Shown here: piece after piece, positions 17,399-25,984 of the stretch
How the letters are laid out: each line of letters opens with the position of its first letter
Numbering within the stretch: the first letter of the stretch is position 1
NCBI GenBank assembly: GCA_965246805.1
Contig: CBDFFO010000006.1
Coordinates: 558,001 to 622,000, forward strand
Length of the DNA stretch: 64,000 bases
Direction: 5' to 3'
DNA from: Schlegelella_A sp965246805
Lineage (GTDB): Bacteria; Pseudomonadota; Gammaproteobacteria; Burkholderiales; Burkholderiaceae_C
Translations under genes and position numbers: made by a program
Notes under the pieces: generated by a model
Told to the model about the DNA's origin: nothing
Seen by the model: only the letters and a program-made list of their open reading frames with translations
The model's database searches: none

Positions 17399-17569
17399 TA
17401 AAAATCTCCACTGTGAGAGTGCTCCCCCGGCCCTTGCCCGGCGACATGCAGCGCAAAAGCTTCTACCAACGCACGGCTGGCGTCTGTAGGACATGGGTCC
17501 TTTCGTGGAGCATGTAACCGGGGGCTCGACCATGTCATCCCTCATGTGCCGGTGCGCCAGTGGGTGCTG

Positions 17570-18307
17570 TTACTGCCCATCGAATTCGGCGTCCGTGGGA
17601 TGGACCGGCAAGGCATCGCGCAGCACCTGGTAGCGGGCGCCGGCGGCCATGAAATTGCTGATCACCTGGATCACCTCGTCGCACCCGAACCCCAGCAGCG
17701 ACGCACCGACGATCTCTTCGCTTTGCTGGTCGACCAGGATCTGCATCAGGCCCACGGTCTCGCTCTCCTCCTTGGCCCGGCTGGCGTCCTTCATCTGAAA
17801 ATTCGGTGTCCAGGTGCGGCACGTCATCGATACCCAGCAGCGGCGGGATGAACGCGCGGGTGCCGGTGTTGAGGAAGACCCGTGCTGCCCGCAGCACTTG
17901 GTTTTCGGCGGTCAGCTCGACCCGGTCACCGGACCGGCCCGCAAAGCCGCCCCACCCCCGCAGCAAGGTCAGGCCGTCCTGGCCGGTGATCGATTCTTCC
18001 AGCCCCGCGCGCGACTCGTCGACCCGATGCTGCCTCCGCCCCATCGCGACCGCGAAACCGACTTCGACCTTCCCGGCCTGGATGCCGAAGTCGCCCGCAC
18101 GACGCGCCAAGTACGCGACCCGCGCGCATTTGCGCAGGGTCTTGGTCGGCGTGCACCCGTCATTACGCACGAGCCGCCGACCAGCCCGCCTTCGATCAGG
18201 GCGACCTTTTCACTGCTTCCAGCCAGATTGATGGTCAGGGTCGGTCAGGCCTGGCCAGCGCCGATCACGGCGACGTCGAACTCGATGACGGGCTTGCTCT
18301 TGCTCAT
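17570..18307 (-). pseudogene. Mercuric-reductase-like flavin disulfide oxidoreductase, decayed
   Basis: ATG 18307 opens a Rossmann start (KPVIEFDVAVIGAGQA) that ends at TGA 18247-18245, where Gly is expected. The frame then continues KVALIEGGLVGGSCV. A one-base loss shifts to the frame with DGCTPTKTLRKCARVAYLAR, so the CxxxxC redox pair is split across frames. The text runs to FIPPLLGIDDVPHLD and then jumps to the C-terminal dimerisation domain in another frame (VGLMQILVDQQSEEIVGASL, LRDALPVHPTDAEF). About 200 residues including the NAD domain are missing. At least three lesions show this is a dead gene. Confidence 0.75.
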
Positions 18308-18448
18308 GTGGTCCTCAGGCGTCGACCAAGCAGGCCTTGGGGTCTTTCTGGTCCACAGCGTCCTGCATGCCGCGCAAGGCCCCACACAGCAGGGCAATTT
18401 TCGGTTTGCGGGAACCGTGAGCGGTCCGCCGCGCGGCCAACCCCGACA

Positions 18449-19819
18449 TCAGGCCACGCGGATCAGCTTCTTGTTGACGAACTCGTGGATGCCTGCGGCC
18501 GAGAGTTCACGGCCATAGCCCGAGTTCTTGATGCCGCCAAACGGGAGGTCGGGCATCGACACTGCGGCCGAGTTGACGAACACCATGCCGGTGTCGATGC
18601 GGCGCGCCACTCGGCGGCCGCGCTCGACGTCCTGGGTGAACACGGACCCACCCAGTCCGAAGGGCGAGTTGTTGGCCAGCGCCACGGCGGCAGCTTCATC
18701 GGGCACGCGGAAAAACAACGCCACGGGGCCGAAGAATTCTTCGCTGAACATCGGGTTGTCTTCGGCGACATCCGTCAGGATCGTGGGCTGCATGAAGTTG
18801 CCTTGCATGCCCGCCAACCGCTGGCCACCCAGCACCAGCTTGGCACCGTTGCGCACCGCGGTTTGCACCTGTTGCTCGAGCTTGTCCAGCGCGTCGGCCG
18901 AGCTGAGCGGCGCCAGGGTGCTGCGCTCGTCCATAGGGTCACCCGGCTTGAATTGCACCATCGCCGCCTTGAACTGATCAAGAAAGGCATCGGCCACGGC
19001 GTCCAGCGCGATGAACCGCTTGGACGCGGTGCAGGCCTGACCCGCATTGCCCATGCGGCCACTGACGGCCTGCCGCACCGCGCGCGCCATGTCAGCATCT
19101 TCCAGCACGATGAAGGCGTCGCTGCCACCCAGCTCCATGGTCGACTTCTTCAGGTTCCGGCCGGCCCGCGCGGCCACCACGGCACCTGCTGCTTCACTGC
19201 CGGTCAACGCCACGCCGCGTACACGCTCGTCGTCGATCAGCGCAGCCACCTGGTCTTTCGACACGAACAGGTTGGTGTAGCCGCCCGCGGGCAGGCCAGC
19301 GTCGTGCATCAGCTGCTCGAAAGCCAGCGCGCATTGCGGCACGTTCGACGCGTGCTTGACCATCACCACGTTGCCGGCCATCAGGTTGGGCGCGGCGAAG
19401 CGAGCGACCTGGTAGTACGGAAAGTTCCACGGCTCCACACCGAACAGCACGCCGATCGGGCTGCTCTCCACCACGGCCTGGCCCTTGTCGGTCTTCAGGG
19501 GCTCGGGTGCGAGAAACGCCTCGGCGTGGTCGGCGTAGTAGTCGATGATCGCGGCGCTGAGCGCCACCTCGCCGGCGCTCTGGCCGATGAGCTTGCCCAT
19601 CTCTAGCGTGGCCAGCTCGGCAAGGGCTTGCTGGCGCTCGCGCATCAAGGCCGCTGCGCGCTTGAGCACGGCCTTTCGCTGCGCAAAGCTTTGATCGCGC
19701 CAGGTGCTGACAAAGCACGCCTGGGCGGCTTGCAGCTCGGCTTGCAACTGCTGGTCGCTCAGCTCGTCGAAACACTTCTCCACGGTGTTGGTGAAGGGGT
19801 TTGTGCTGCGGTAGGCCAT
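18449..19819 (-). CDS. NAD(P)-dependent succinate-semialdehyde dehydrogenase family protein
   Basis: 456 residues of aldehyde dehydrogenase fold. The general base Glu229 is in TMELGGSDAFIV and the nucleophile Cys263 in GNAGQACTASKRF; the coenzyme motif is FGVEPWNFPYYQ. ELGGSDAFIVLEDADMARAV and the short length match Sad/GabD2-type succinate-semialdehyde dehydrogenases. No GABA transaminase is nearby, so the substrate is not confirmed by context. It lies between the flavin reductase relic and a DJ-1/PfpI gene on the same strand. Confidence 0.82.
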   Translation of the reverse strand: MAYRSTNPFTNTVEKCFDELSDQQLQAELQAAQACFVSTWRDQSFAQRKAVLKRAAALMRERQQALAELATLEMGKLIGQSAGEVALSAAIIDYYADHAEAFLAPEPLKTDKGQAVVESSPIGVLFGVEPWNFPYYQVARFAAPNLMAGNVVMVKHASNVPQCALAFEQLMHDAGLPAGGYTNLFVSKDQVAALIDDERVRGVALTGSEAAGAVVAARAGRNLKKSTMELGGSDAFIVLEDADMARAVRQAVSGRMGNAGQACTASKRFIALDAVADAFLDQFKAAMVQFKPGDPMDERSTLAPLSSADALDKLEQQVQTAVRNGAKLVLGGQRLAGMQGNFMQPTILTDVAEDNPMFSEEFFGPVALFFRVPDEAAAVALANNSPFGLGGSVFTQDVERGRRVARRIDTGMVFVNSAAVSMPDLPFGGIKNSGYGRELSAAGIHEFVNKKLIRVA

Positions 19820-19860
19820 GGGGGCTCCGTGTTCGGCGGGTGTTGTGCGGTTCCGATGGC

Positions 19861-20544
19861 TCAGCGCGTGGTCTGCCGGGCCAGCAGCGCTCGCGCGGCC
19901 GGCTCCGACGAGGCCGGGTTCTGGCCGGTGATGAGCGCCCCGTCGGTCACCACGTAGGCCTGCCAGTCGGCGTCATTGCTGTACACACCGCCGTTTTCAA
20001 CAAGCAGGTCTTGCACCAGAAACGGCACCACCTGGGTCAGGCCAGCGGCGGCTTCTTCGGAGTTGGTGAAGCCGGTGACACGCTTGCCCTTGACCACCGA
20101 GGCGCCATCGGCACCCCTGGCACGCCACAACACACCGGGTGCATGGCACACGGCAGCCACGGTCTTGTCGGCTTGGAGCATCTGCTGGATCAATTGCAGC
20201 GAGTGCGGGTCCTGCGCCAGATCCCACAGCGGGCCGTGACCCCCCGGGTAGAAAACGGCGTCGTAATCGGCCGCATCCGCATCGGCCAGCTTGCCAGTGT
20301 GAGCCAGCGCGTGCTGGGCGTCGTCATCGGCCTTGAAGCGCCGAGTGGCTTCAGTTTGGGCGTCCGGCTCGTCGCTCTTCGGGTCCAGCGGCGGCTGCCC
20401 ACCCTTGGGCGACACCAGCGTCACCTTAGCGGCTGCGTCCTTGAAAACGTAGTACGGCGCAGCGAACTCTTCCAGCCAGAAACCGGTTTTCTTGCCGGTA
20501 TCGCCGAGTTGGTCATGCGAGGTCAACACCATCAGGATGTTCAT
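19861..20544 (-). CDS. DJ-1/PfpI-type class I glutamine amidotransferase-like protein
   Basis: 227 residues from ATG 20544 (MNILMVLTSHDQLGDTGKKT). The fold is shown by GFWLEEFAAPYYVFKDAAAK, YDAVFYPGGHGPLWDLAQDP and the nucleophile elbow VAAVCHAPGVLW. The early GxxTGFWLEE element is that of the Hsp31/YhbO-like glyoxalase III or chaperone subgroup. It probably repairs glycated products or detoxifies methylglyoxal. The upstream frame is open but non-homologous. It lies 42 bases upstream of the dehydrogenase gene and may share its transcript. Confidence 0.82.
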   Translation of the reverse strand: MNILMVLTSHDQLGDTGKKTGFWLEEFAAPYYVFKDAAAKVTLVSPKGGQPPLDPKSDEPDAQTEATRRFKADDDAQHALAHTGKLADADAADYDAVFYPGGHGPLWDLAQDPHSLQLIQQMLQADKTVAAVCHAPGVLWRARGADGASVVKGKRVTGFTNSEEAAAGLTQVVPFLVQDLLVENGGVYSNDADWQAYVVTDGALITGQNPASSEPAARALLARQTTR

Positions 20545-20977
20545 GAGGGACGTTTGTGATTGTGGTTGGGGTTGTTGGCGGCCGCGCGAAGGTCTCCGCC
20601 GCGCAGCACTCACCGGGGCTGTCGCCAGCGTGGTCAACTGGGCCGCAAGGTCTTTTCGCCGTGCACCGCAAGTTAGCCCGCCGCTGGGCAGCACGCAGCC
20701 CGTAGGTGGCCCAAGTGGTTGTAAGACAAGGCGACGGTGGCATGGGGACCCTGCGGCATTGGCAGCCTGCGGGCTATGGTCGGGGCTGCGACCGGAAACC
20801 GTTTCCTTGCATGCGCCCTTGGGCACCGAGCACATGCACTGCCCGACCGCGCTCCGAGCCGGCGCGCGTGGAGATGGAGCAAGACATGCTGGAGCGACGG
20901 CGTACTTCCGACTTGAGCTCGCCGAGTCTCCGCGACGTCGGAGGGACAGCGACTTCCAATTTCAGTGTGACAGCTCA
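20545..20977. other. Intergenic region, no gene recognised
   Basis: About 430 bases between the DJ-1/PfpI start and the IclR stop. Open frames here have no recognisable protein features. It presumably contains the promoter for the minus-strand DJ-1/dehydrogenase pair, but no convincing -35/-10 pair or terminator was found. Confidence 0.4.
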
Positions 20978-21751
20978 CTAAAGCAGTGACGCGAACCTTC
21001 GGCGCGCCGTTTCCAGTTCCGGCAACAGACGCTCGATGGCCTGATCGCGTGTCATGCGGCTGGTCGACACCGAAAGGCTCATCGCCGCGATCAACTCGCC
21101 TCGGCCGCTCCGAACGGGGACTGCAAGCGAGCGCAATCCGAGTTCAAGCTCTTCGTCGCTGACGGCATAGCCATTCGATCGCACCAGCGCGATCTCGCGC
21201 TGGATCTCCCGTATTCCGGTGCGGGTGTGCGGCGTCAACGAAGGTCGCGACATGCGACTGAGCATGAATTCGACCTCCGTCGCCGTCTTCTCCGAGAGCA
21301 GCACGCGGCCGGTGGCGCTGCAATAAGCAGGCAGTCGTGCGCCCACGCCCAGGCCGCTCGAGAGGCTGCGCCGATGCGTGGAGCGGGCGACAAACACCGC
21401 GTCCTGCGAGTCGAGCACGGCGATCGACGCCGACTCGCGGGTTCGTTCGCTCGTCATCTCCAGAATGGGCTGAGCCACCTTGCTCAGCGGGTCCGACGCC
21501 ACGTACGCGCGGCCGAGCCGCAGCGATCTCGGTGCGAGCCGGAATTGCCGCCCGCTCTGCACCACGTACCCGAGCTCGCACAGGGTCAAGAGGCTGCGGC
21601 GCACGGCGGCCTTGGTGTGCCCGGTGATGTCCGCGGCCTCCGTGAGCGTCAGCGGCCCGCGACTCATGCCGAAGGCTTCGATGATGGCCAGCCCCTTCTC
21701 GAGCCCCATCACGTACTCCTTCTCCAATGGCGGCGGTGGTTCGGGCGTCAT
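20978..21751 (-). CDS. IclR-family transcriptional regulator (PcaR/PobR-like)
   Basis: 257 residues: N-terminal winged helix (LEKGLAIIEAFGMSRGPLTL, GHTKAAVRRSLLTLCELGYV) and C-terminal effector domain (ESASIAVLDSQDAVFVARST, RLPAYCSATGRVLLSEK, ELELGLRSLAVPVRSG). The sequence resembles the PcaR/PcaU/PobR subgroup that senses aromatic acids or beta-ketoadipate. A 15-bp site closely resembling the PcaR box lies 17 bases upstream of its start. No intact divergent target gene remains; the DNA there leads into a low-GC island. Confidence 0.85.
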   Translation of the reverse strand: MTPEPPPPLEKEYVMGLEKGLAIIEAFGMSRGPLTLTEAADITGHTKAAVRRSLLTLCELGYVVQSGRQFRLAPRSLRLGRAYVASDPLSKVAQPILEMTSERTRESASIAVLDSQDAVFVARSTHRRSLSSGLGVGARLPAYCSATGRVLLSEKTATEVEFMLSRMSRPSLTPHTRTGIREIQREIALVRSNGYAVSDEELELGLRSLAVPVRSGRGELIAAMSLSVSTSRMTRDQAIERLLPELETARRRFASLL

Positions 21752-21767
21752 GCGCGCTACTCACAGA

Positions 21768-21782
21768 GTTCGGTATGCGAAC
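21768..21782. promoter_or_regulatory. Candidate IclR/PcaR-type operator
   Basis: GTTCGGTATGCGAAC: a perfect 5-bp inverted repeat with 5-nt spacer. As I recall it, the PcaR-box consensus is GTTCGATAATCGCAC; this site agrees at the GTTCG, TA, CG and AC positions. It lies between iclR and the position where a divergent target would be expected. Confidence 0.5.
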
Positions 21783-22057
21783 GATATAGTCGGCCCTGCG
21801 GAATTCATCCCTGCGCAGCGAGTGACGACACCGACAGATTTCGCAACGGCCGGCGCTGCGGTGTCCGGGCCTATGCCATTACCGTATTCCTTGGCATCAC
21901 GGCTGGCATCAAGTACTTGGCGAGCATGAGGCAGCATGATTCTGTGTTGATTTGCATGACGTTGCCGACGTGGGGCATTGAGTGCGGAAACTAAGGTTCC
22001 GAAGTCTTTTCGGCGTTGCAGAACGCATCTGTATTTTTGGACCGAGAACTTTTAAAG

Positions 22058-23419
22058 ATGCCACTCGCCAGTGATGAAGCAGAAAGGCTGCTACGAGCTG
22101 CACAATCTGGGGACGAGACGGCGCTTGCTGAGTTGCTGGCGTTTGCAGAGCAAGGTGATGCAATCGCCCAATACAGCATGGGGGCTCTACATCATGCGGG
22201 CAAAGGTTTGGCGCAAGACTTCGAAAAAGCGATGCGGTGGTATATAACGGCGGCGGAGCAGGGCAACCCTAGAGCGCAAAACAGCATTGGTGCGATGTAT
22301 GCCAACGGTGAACATATCCAGGAAGATGAAGCTGAAGCTGTCAGGTGGTTCCGCTTAGCCGCCGAGCAGGGCCACGCCCGTGGGCAGAGAAATTTGGCGG
22401 ATATGTATCGGGAGGGGTCTGGGGTCGAACAGGATGGCGCAAAGGCGGCGCATTGGTACCGGATGGCAGCAACGCTGGGCGATGTGATTTCACAGTATTG
22501 GATGGGCCATTTTTACGAGGAGGGTCGGTGGGTTGATCAGGATGAAGCTGAAGCCGAGCAGTGGTATTTGAGAGCTGCACTGCGAGGTGATGCAGATGCC
22601 CAATGCAACTTGGCTTACCTGTATCGAACCAGCGAAACCCTAACAGTCAATACCGCACAAGCAGTCTCGTGGTATGAGAAGGCCGCCTTTCAAGGCAAGA
22701 CCAGAGCGCAACTTGATCTTGGGTACATGTACGCCTACGGAGAGGGGGTTACGAAAGATGATCAACAAGCGCTCAAGTGGTTGACCGCTGCCGCTGGCCA
22801 AGGAGAGGTGCTGGCGCAGAAAATATTGGGCATCGCGTACAGCCAACAAGGTGGGCCGATAAAGACGCTCGCACATAGCGATACTGAAGCGTTCAGGTGG
22901 TTTGCAATGGCCGCCATGCAAGGGGACGCCACTGCGCAGGAGCGCTTAGCAGTATTTTATATAAACGGGCGTGGCGCAAAGAAGGACGTTAAAAAAGCTT
23001 TGCGTTGGTATTTGAGGGCAGCCTATAAAGGCAACGCGAAGGCCCAGTCGGACTTAGGTGAAATATATCGACGTGGTGAGGACGTTGAGCAGAATTACTC
23101 TGAGGCTGCTAAATGGTTCGCGCTTTCTGCAGAGCAGGGGAATTCTTTTGCCCAATACCAGCTAGCTGTGCAATATGCCAATGGAGAAGGTTTAATCAGG
23201 GACATCGCCCAAGCGTCAAAATGGTATTTGAAAGCAGCAGATTTAGGTGATGTCGATGCTCAATTTAACTTGGGTCTAATGTATTATCACGGCGATGGCT
23301 TTCAGAAAAACAATCTATGCGCTACAGAGTGGCTTAAAAAGGCCGCTGATCAGGGAGATAGCCGTGCGCAGCATATGATTGCAGTAATTCACGATGAAAG
23401 CAATGAGCTCCCGGAATAA
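22058..23419 (+). CDS. Sel1-like (TPR-like) repeat protein
   Basis: 453 residues from ATG 22058; a TTG at 22016 is an alternative. The protein is built almost entirely of about eleven Sel1 repeats of ~36 residues (for example AQYSMGALHHAGKGLAQDFE, AMRWYITAAEQGNPRAQNSI). There is no signal peptide or membrane helix, so a cytoplasmic protein-protein scaffold is expected. Codon choice is clearly more A/T-rich than in neighbouring genes, indicating foreign origin. Sel1 proteins occur in signalling, secretion and defence settings, but no partner is visible here. Confidence 0.85.
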   Translation: MPLASDEAERLLRAAQSGDETALAELLAFAEQGDAIAQYSMGALHHAGKGLAQDFEKAMRWYITAAEQGNPRAQNSIGAMYANGEHIQEDEAEAVRWFRLAAEQGHARGQRNLADMYREGSGVEQDGAKAAHWYRMAATLGDVISQYWMGHFYEEGRWVDQDEAEAEQWYLRAALRGDADAQCNLAYLYRTSETLTVNTAQAVSWYEKAAFQGKTRAQLDLGYMYAYGEGVTKDDQQALKWLTAAAGQGEVLAQKILGIAYSQQGGPIKTLAHSDTEAFRWFAMAAMQGDATAQERLAVFYINGRGAKKDVKKALRWYLRAAYKGNAKAQSDLGEIYRRGEDVEQNYSEAAKWFALSAEQGNSFAQYQLAVQYANGEGLIRDIAQASKWYLKAADLGDVDAQFNLGLMYYHGDGFQKNNLCATEWLKKAADQGDSRAQHMIAVIHDESNELPE

Positions 23420-23482
23420 CATATTCAAAGATGGGACTGATTCAATTATCAAATTACTCTTACCCGTGTAATCGGGGCGGCC

Positions 23483-23629
23483 TTAAATCTGAAGTGCAAC
23501 ACCCAACCTGTAAGGTATGCACATCGACCATTCAAGACAGTATTCGCAGCTTAAGCCCGAGTCGCACTCGTTTTTGCTCTTGAAGACTGAGCAAGGCGGC
23601 TTAGTTTCTGAGTAGGTTGCTAAAATCAT
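23483..23629 (-). CDS. Possible small Cys-rich protein in the island (doubtful)
   Basis: 48 residues from ATG 23629, starting MILATYSETKPPCSVFKSKN, with five Cys including ECDSGLSCEYC. No family was recognised and no strong ribosome-binding site is present. It could be a fragment of a larger Cys-rich protein or a chance frame in A/T-rich DNA. Confidence 0.2.
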   Translation of the reverse strand: MILATYSETKPPCSVFKSKNECDSGLSCEYCLEWSMCIPYRLGVALQI

Positions 23630-23679
23630 GTCGCGAATTTGAAACGTTAGTATTACGGAAGCCACCCTCGCCGGCTAAA

Positions 23680-23835
23680 ATGAGAGACGATCCGGAATAC
23701 GAAATATCGGAGTTCTTGCTGGCAGGGCTGTTCATTGCGGGCGCTCTCGCATCTCTTGTCTGGGCAGCAGCAAGCTTATTGAATCATGAATTTGCCGCTT
23801 TCTCAGAGGGGTGCGGTTTATGTCTCATGTTTTAG
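23680..23835 (+). CDS. Possible small single-helix membrane protein in the island (doubtful)
   Basis: 51 residues from ATG 23680: acidic N-terminus (MRDDPEYEISEF) and one membrane helix (LLAGLFIAGALASLVWAAAS). Its 3' part overlaps, in another frame, the beginning of the chimeric reductase frame. No family recognised; coding status uncertain. Confidence 0.2.
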   Translation: MRDDPEYEISEFLLAGLFIAGALASLVWAAASLLNHEFAAFSEGCGLCLMF

Positions 23836-24919
23836 GAGGCTGTACGCATCTCAAAAAGTACATCGTAGACTGCGTGACTTTTTCTATTATGCTTATGGAA
23901 CTGTCAGAGCGAGAAACACCAATAACAGCTGTAGGCAGTGGGCTTGGTTTTACTCTTTGGCTGGCGGGCTTACTAGCAAATCACTTCGCTACATAGAAGG
24001 TGTCTGCCAATTCTTAAAGAATTCATGTCGCAAAGGCGTCTGCGGCAACTGCGCCGGTGGCGTCTTGTCGGGTGAGGTGGCGTGCCCGCCGGCCGGCGAG
24101 GCCACACCCCTCGGCAAGCATCTGTTCTGCCAGTGCCGACCGCTCTCGGACCTGGAGATCGAACCCGAAGCCTGGCGCCGGATCGACGCCTCGGCGCGCA
24201 AGGTTTTTTCAGTGAAGGTGTTCCGCCACACGGCTGCGGCTGACGATGTGAGCGTGCTGCAGCTGCGCTTGCCCGCCGGCCAGCGCGCGCGTTTCAAGGC
24301 GGGCCAGTATCTGCAGGTGGCCCTCCCCGACGGCAGTCGGCGCTCCTATTCGATGGCGAATCCACCCCACGAGAGCGACATGCTCCAGCTCCATGTTTGC
24401 CATGTTCCCGGTGGGCGATTCACGCAGATCCTGCCGCAATTGAAGGCGGGCGACCTGCTGCAGGTCGAGCTTCCTTTCGGCAGCTTCGAGCTGCGCGAGG
24501 ACAGCGTCGCGCCGATGGTGTGCGTGGTCGGCGGCACTGGCTTCGCGCCGGTGAAGTCTCTCGTCGATGACATACTGAAGAAGGGCGTGCAGCGGCCCGT
24601 GACTCTGATCTGGGGCGGCCGCAACCGGGCGGGGCTCTACCTGATGTCGGCGGTGGAGCGCTGGAAGAAGGCGATGCCGGATTTCACGTTCATCGCTGCG
24701 CTGGAAGACGCTGAAGAGGCATCGGCGCTGGGCGGTTTTCACGGCCGCGTCGACGATGCCGTGCGGGTGAACGTGCCCGCACTGAAAGGGCGAGAGGTGT
24801 ACTGCTGCGGATCGCCCGCGATGGTGGCAGCCGTGAAGTCCGCGTGTGTCGAGTGCGGGCTCGACCCGCATCACTTCTTCAACGACGTGTTCGTGCCGGG
24901 CCCCGCCGCGCCGATTTGA
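23786..24919 (+). CDS. Ferredoxin-type flavin reductase with 5' end replaced by island sequence
   Basis: Homology runs only from about 24022: CRKGVCGNC (first three [2Fe-2S] Cys), fourth Cys in LFCQCRP, FAD domain (FKAGQYLQVALPDGSRRSYS), NAD domain (MVCVVGGTGFAPVKSLVDDI, VYCCGSPAMVAAVKSACVEC, HHFFNDVF). This is the ascD/CDP-6-deoxyglucoseen-reductase type used as an electron donor to oxygenases. The N-terminal ~35 residues of the ferredoxin fold are missing; in their place the open frame extends into low-GC island DNA to ATG 23786 without homology. The ATG at 24025 is out of frame. The product, if made, probably cannot hold its cluster. Confidence 0.7.
   Translation: MNLPLSQRGAVYVSCFRRLYASQKVHRRLRDFFYYAYGTVRARNTNNSCRQWAWFYSLAGGLTSKSLRYIEGVCQFLKNSCRKGVCGNCAGGVLSGEVACPPAGEATPLGKHLFCQCRPLSDLEIEPEAWRRIDASARKVFSVKVFRHTAAADDVSVLQLRLPAGQRARFKAGQYLQVALPDGSRRSYSMANPPHESDMLQLHVCHVPGGRFTQILPQLKAGDLLQVELPFGSFELREDSVAPMVCVVGGTGFAPVKSLVDDILKKGVQRPVTLIWGGRNRAGLYLMSAVERWKKAMPDFTFIAALEDAEEASALGGFHGRVDDAVRVNVPALKGREVYCCGSPAMVAAVKSACVECGLDPHHFFNDVFVPGPAAPI
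24009..24023. repeat. Perfect palindrome at the island's right junction
   Basis: AATTCTT-A-AAGAATT, 7-bp arms around a single A, exactly where reductase homology begins. GAATTCAT at 24019-24026 also occurs at 21801-21808 on the other side of the island. It could be a scar of integration or chance; no enzyme gene supports either reading. Confidence 0.3.
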
Positions 24920-24944
24920 GCCGGCGCCTGCCGGGCGTCGGCTC
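24918..24944. terminator. Bidirectional terminator-like hairpin
   Basis: GAGCCGGCGCC / GGCGTCGGCTC: 11-bp stem with one G-T pair and a 5-nt loop, overlapping the reductase stop codon and lying between convergent genes. There is no long U-tract, but stem strength and position fit termination of both transcripts. Confidence 0.5.
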
Positions 24945-24980
24945 CGCACATGAATGACGCGCGTGTCGCGGCCCGGACGT

Positions 24981-25931
24981 TCAGGGTTTTCGCAAATGGT
25001 CGATCGCGGCCCGGACCGCCGCGACCTGGGCCGCGTTGCATTCGGCAGGCGTCGTGGTGGCGCTGTCGGGGTACACCTCGGTGGTGGTCACGAAGCGCGC
25101 GTCGGTCATGCCGCCGCACAAGCCCGACGCCCGCTTGCCCATGCTGATCACGCCTTCCTGCTGCAACGGCGTGCCGATCAGGCGCCCCTGCGCGTCGGGC
25201 TTGGCGATGGAGGTCACGCGGCGCACGGCATCGATCACCGCACGCTGGAAATCGGGTTCGGGCCGCGCGCGATCAGCCACGAGGTAGAAGCCATCCGGGA
25301 TCTCGTGCCAGTCGAACGCCGCGCCGTCTCGTGCCGCTTTCGCCGGGCCGAATTCGCTGTTGTCGGTGTCGGTGGTTTCGTGCAGGTCGACGTGCAGGTC
25401 GACGCGCCCCCCATGGCTGCCGACGCACGCCATGGCCAGCGCCGACTCCGTCGCTTCACCGTCCGGCTTGAACTGACGATTCGGATCGACCGCGTGCGGA
25501 TTCCATCGGTTGATGGTCTCGTAGGCCCACGGACTGAGGCACGGCAGCACCAGCAGATTGAGCACCCCCGCGTGACGATCGAAGTCCTCGGCCATCCACT
25601 GCAGGGCGCCTTGCACACCGCTGGTTTCGTAGCCATGCACGCCACCGGTCACCAACACCACGGGCAGCGCCGGGTTCCACACCCGGCTGCGCACCGCCCA
25701 GAGCGGGTAGGTGCCCAAACCGATCGTCGAGTAGTCGAGCACACCGTAGCGAAACAGCTCGGCGCTGGCCGGTCGCCGCGTCTCGAGCGGCGCGACCACC
25801 TCGCCGACGTAACTCCGTTTCACGTGCTGCAAGGCCAGCCAGGCGGCCTTTTCGGTGGCGCCCCATGGCGTGCCGGGTATGCCGATCGGATGCGGCGAAG
25901 CTGATTGCATTGGTGTCGGCATGCGGTGCAT
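24981..25931 (-). CDS. M14-family (zinc carboxypeptidase/deacylase-like) protein
   Basis: 316 residues. The zinc site of M14/AstE-like enzymes is visible: VTGGVHGYETSG supplies the HxxE pair and RVDLHVDLHETTD the second His; TTTEVYPDS is near the expected catalytic Glu. PCLSPWAYETINRWNPHAVD provides the substrate-binding Arg/Asn region. No signal peptide is obvious, so a cytoplasmic amide or ester hydrolase is likely. Several in-frame ATGs are close together at the 5' end (25931, 25922, 25910), so the start is uncertain by a few residues. Confidence 0.8.
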   Translation of the reverse strand: MHRMPTPMQSASPHPIGIPGTPWGATEKAAWLALQHVKRSYVGEVVAPLETRRPASAELFRYGVLDYSTIGLGTYPLWAVRSRVWNPALPVVLVTGGVHGYETSGVQGALQWMAEDFDRHAGVLNLLVLPCLSPWAYETINRWNPHAVDPNRQFKPDGEATESALAMACVGSHGGRVDLHVDLHETTDTDNSEFGPAKAARDGAAFDWHEIPDGFYLVADRARPEPDFQRAVIDAVRRVTSIAKPDAQGRLIGTPLQQEGVISMGKRASGLCGGMTDARFVTTTEVYPDSATTTPAECNAAQVAAVRAAIDHLRKP

Positions 25932-25984
25932 TGTTCCAGCGTGCGTCGGGTGGTGCGCTCGGTGGTAGCGACGACCGATGGGCG

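Larger units (their letters stand above)
21985..24020. other. Low-GC island inserted between iclR and a truncated reductase
   Basis: From about 21985 to 24020 the base composition falls visibly (many A/T runs, TTA/AAA/ATA codons) compared with flanking DNA. The segment carries a Sel1-repeat gene and two doubtful short frames. At its right end, homology to a [2Fe-2S]-flavin reductase starts abruptly in mid-domain, next to a perfect 15-bp palindrome. No transposase or integrase was found. Bases 21783-21984 on the left hold no recognisable gene. The most likely explanation is horizontal acquisition that deleted or replaced native sequence. Confidence 0.55.

Noticed and set aside
21783..21984. 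A remnant gene divergent from iclR
   Set aside because: None of the three + strand frames shows a recognisable protein motif, so no gene call is made.
22016..22018. TTG as start of the Sel1-repeat gene
   Set aside because: ATG 22058 is in frame, close to the first repeat and needs no rare start; the extra 14 residues show no homology.
24025..24027. ATG at the start of the reductase homology
   Set aside because: It is out of frame with the CRKGVCGNC reading frame, so it cannot start the reductase.
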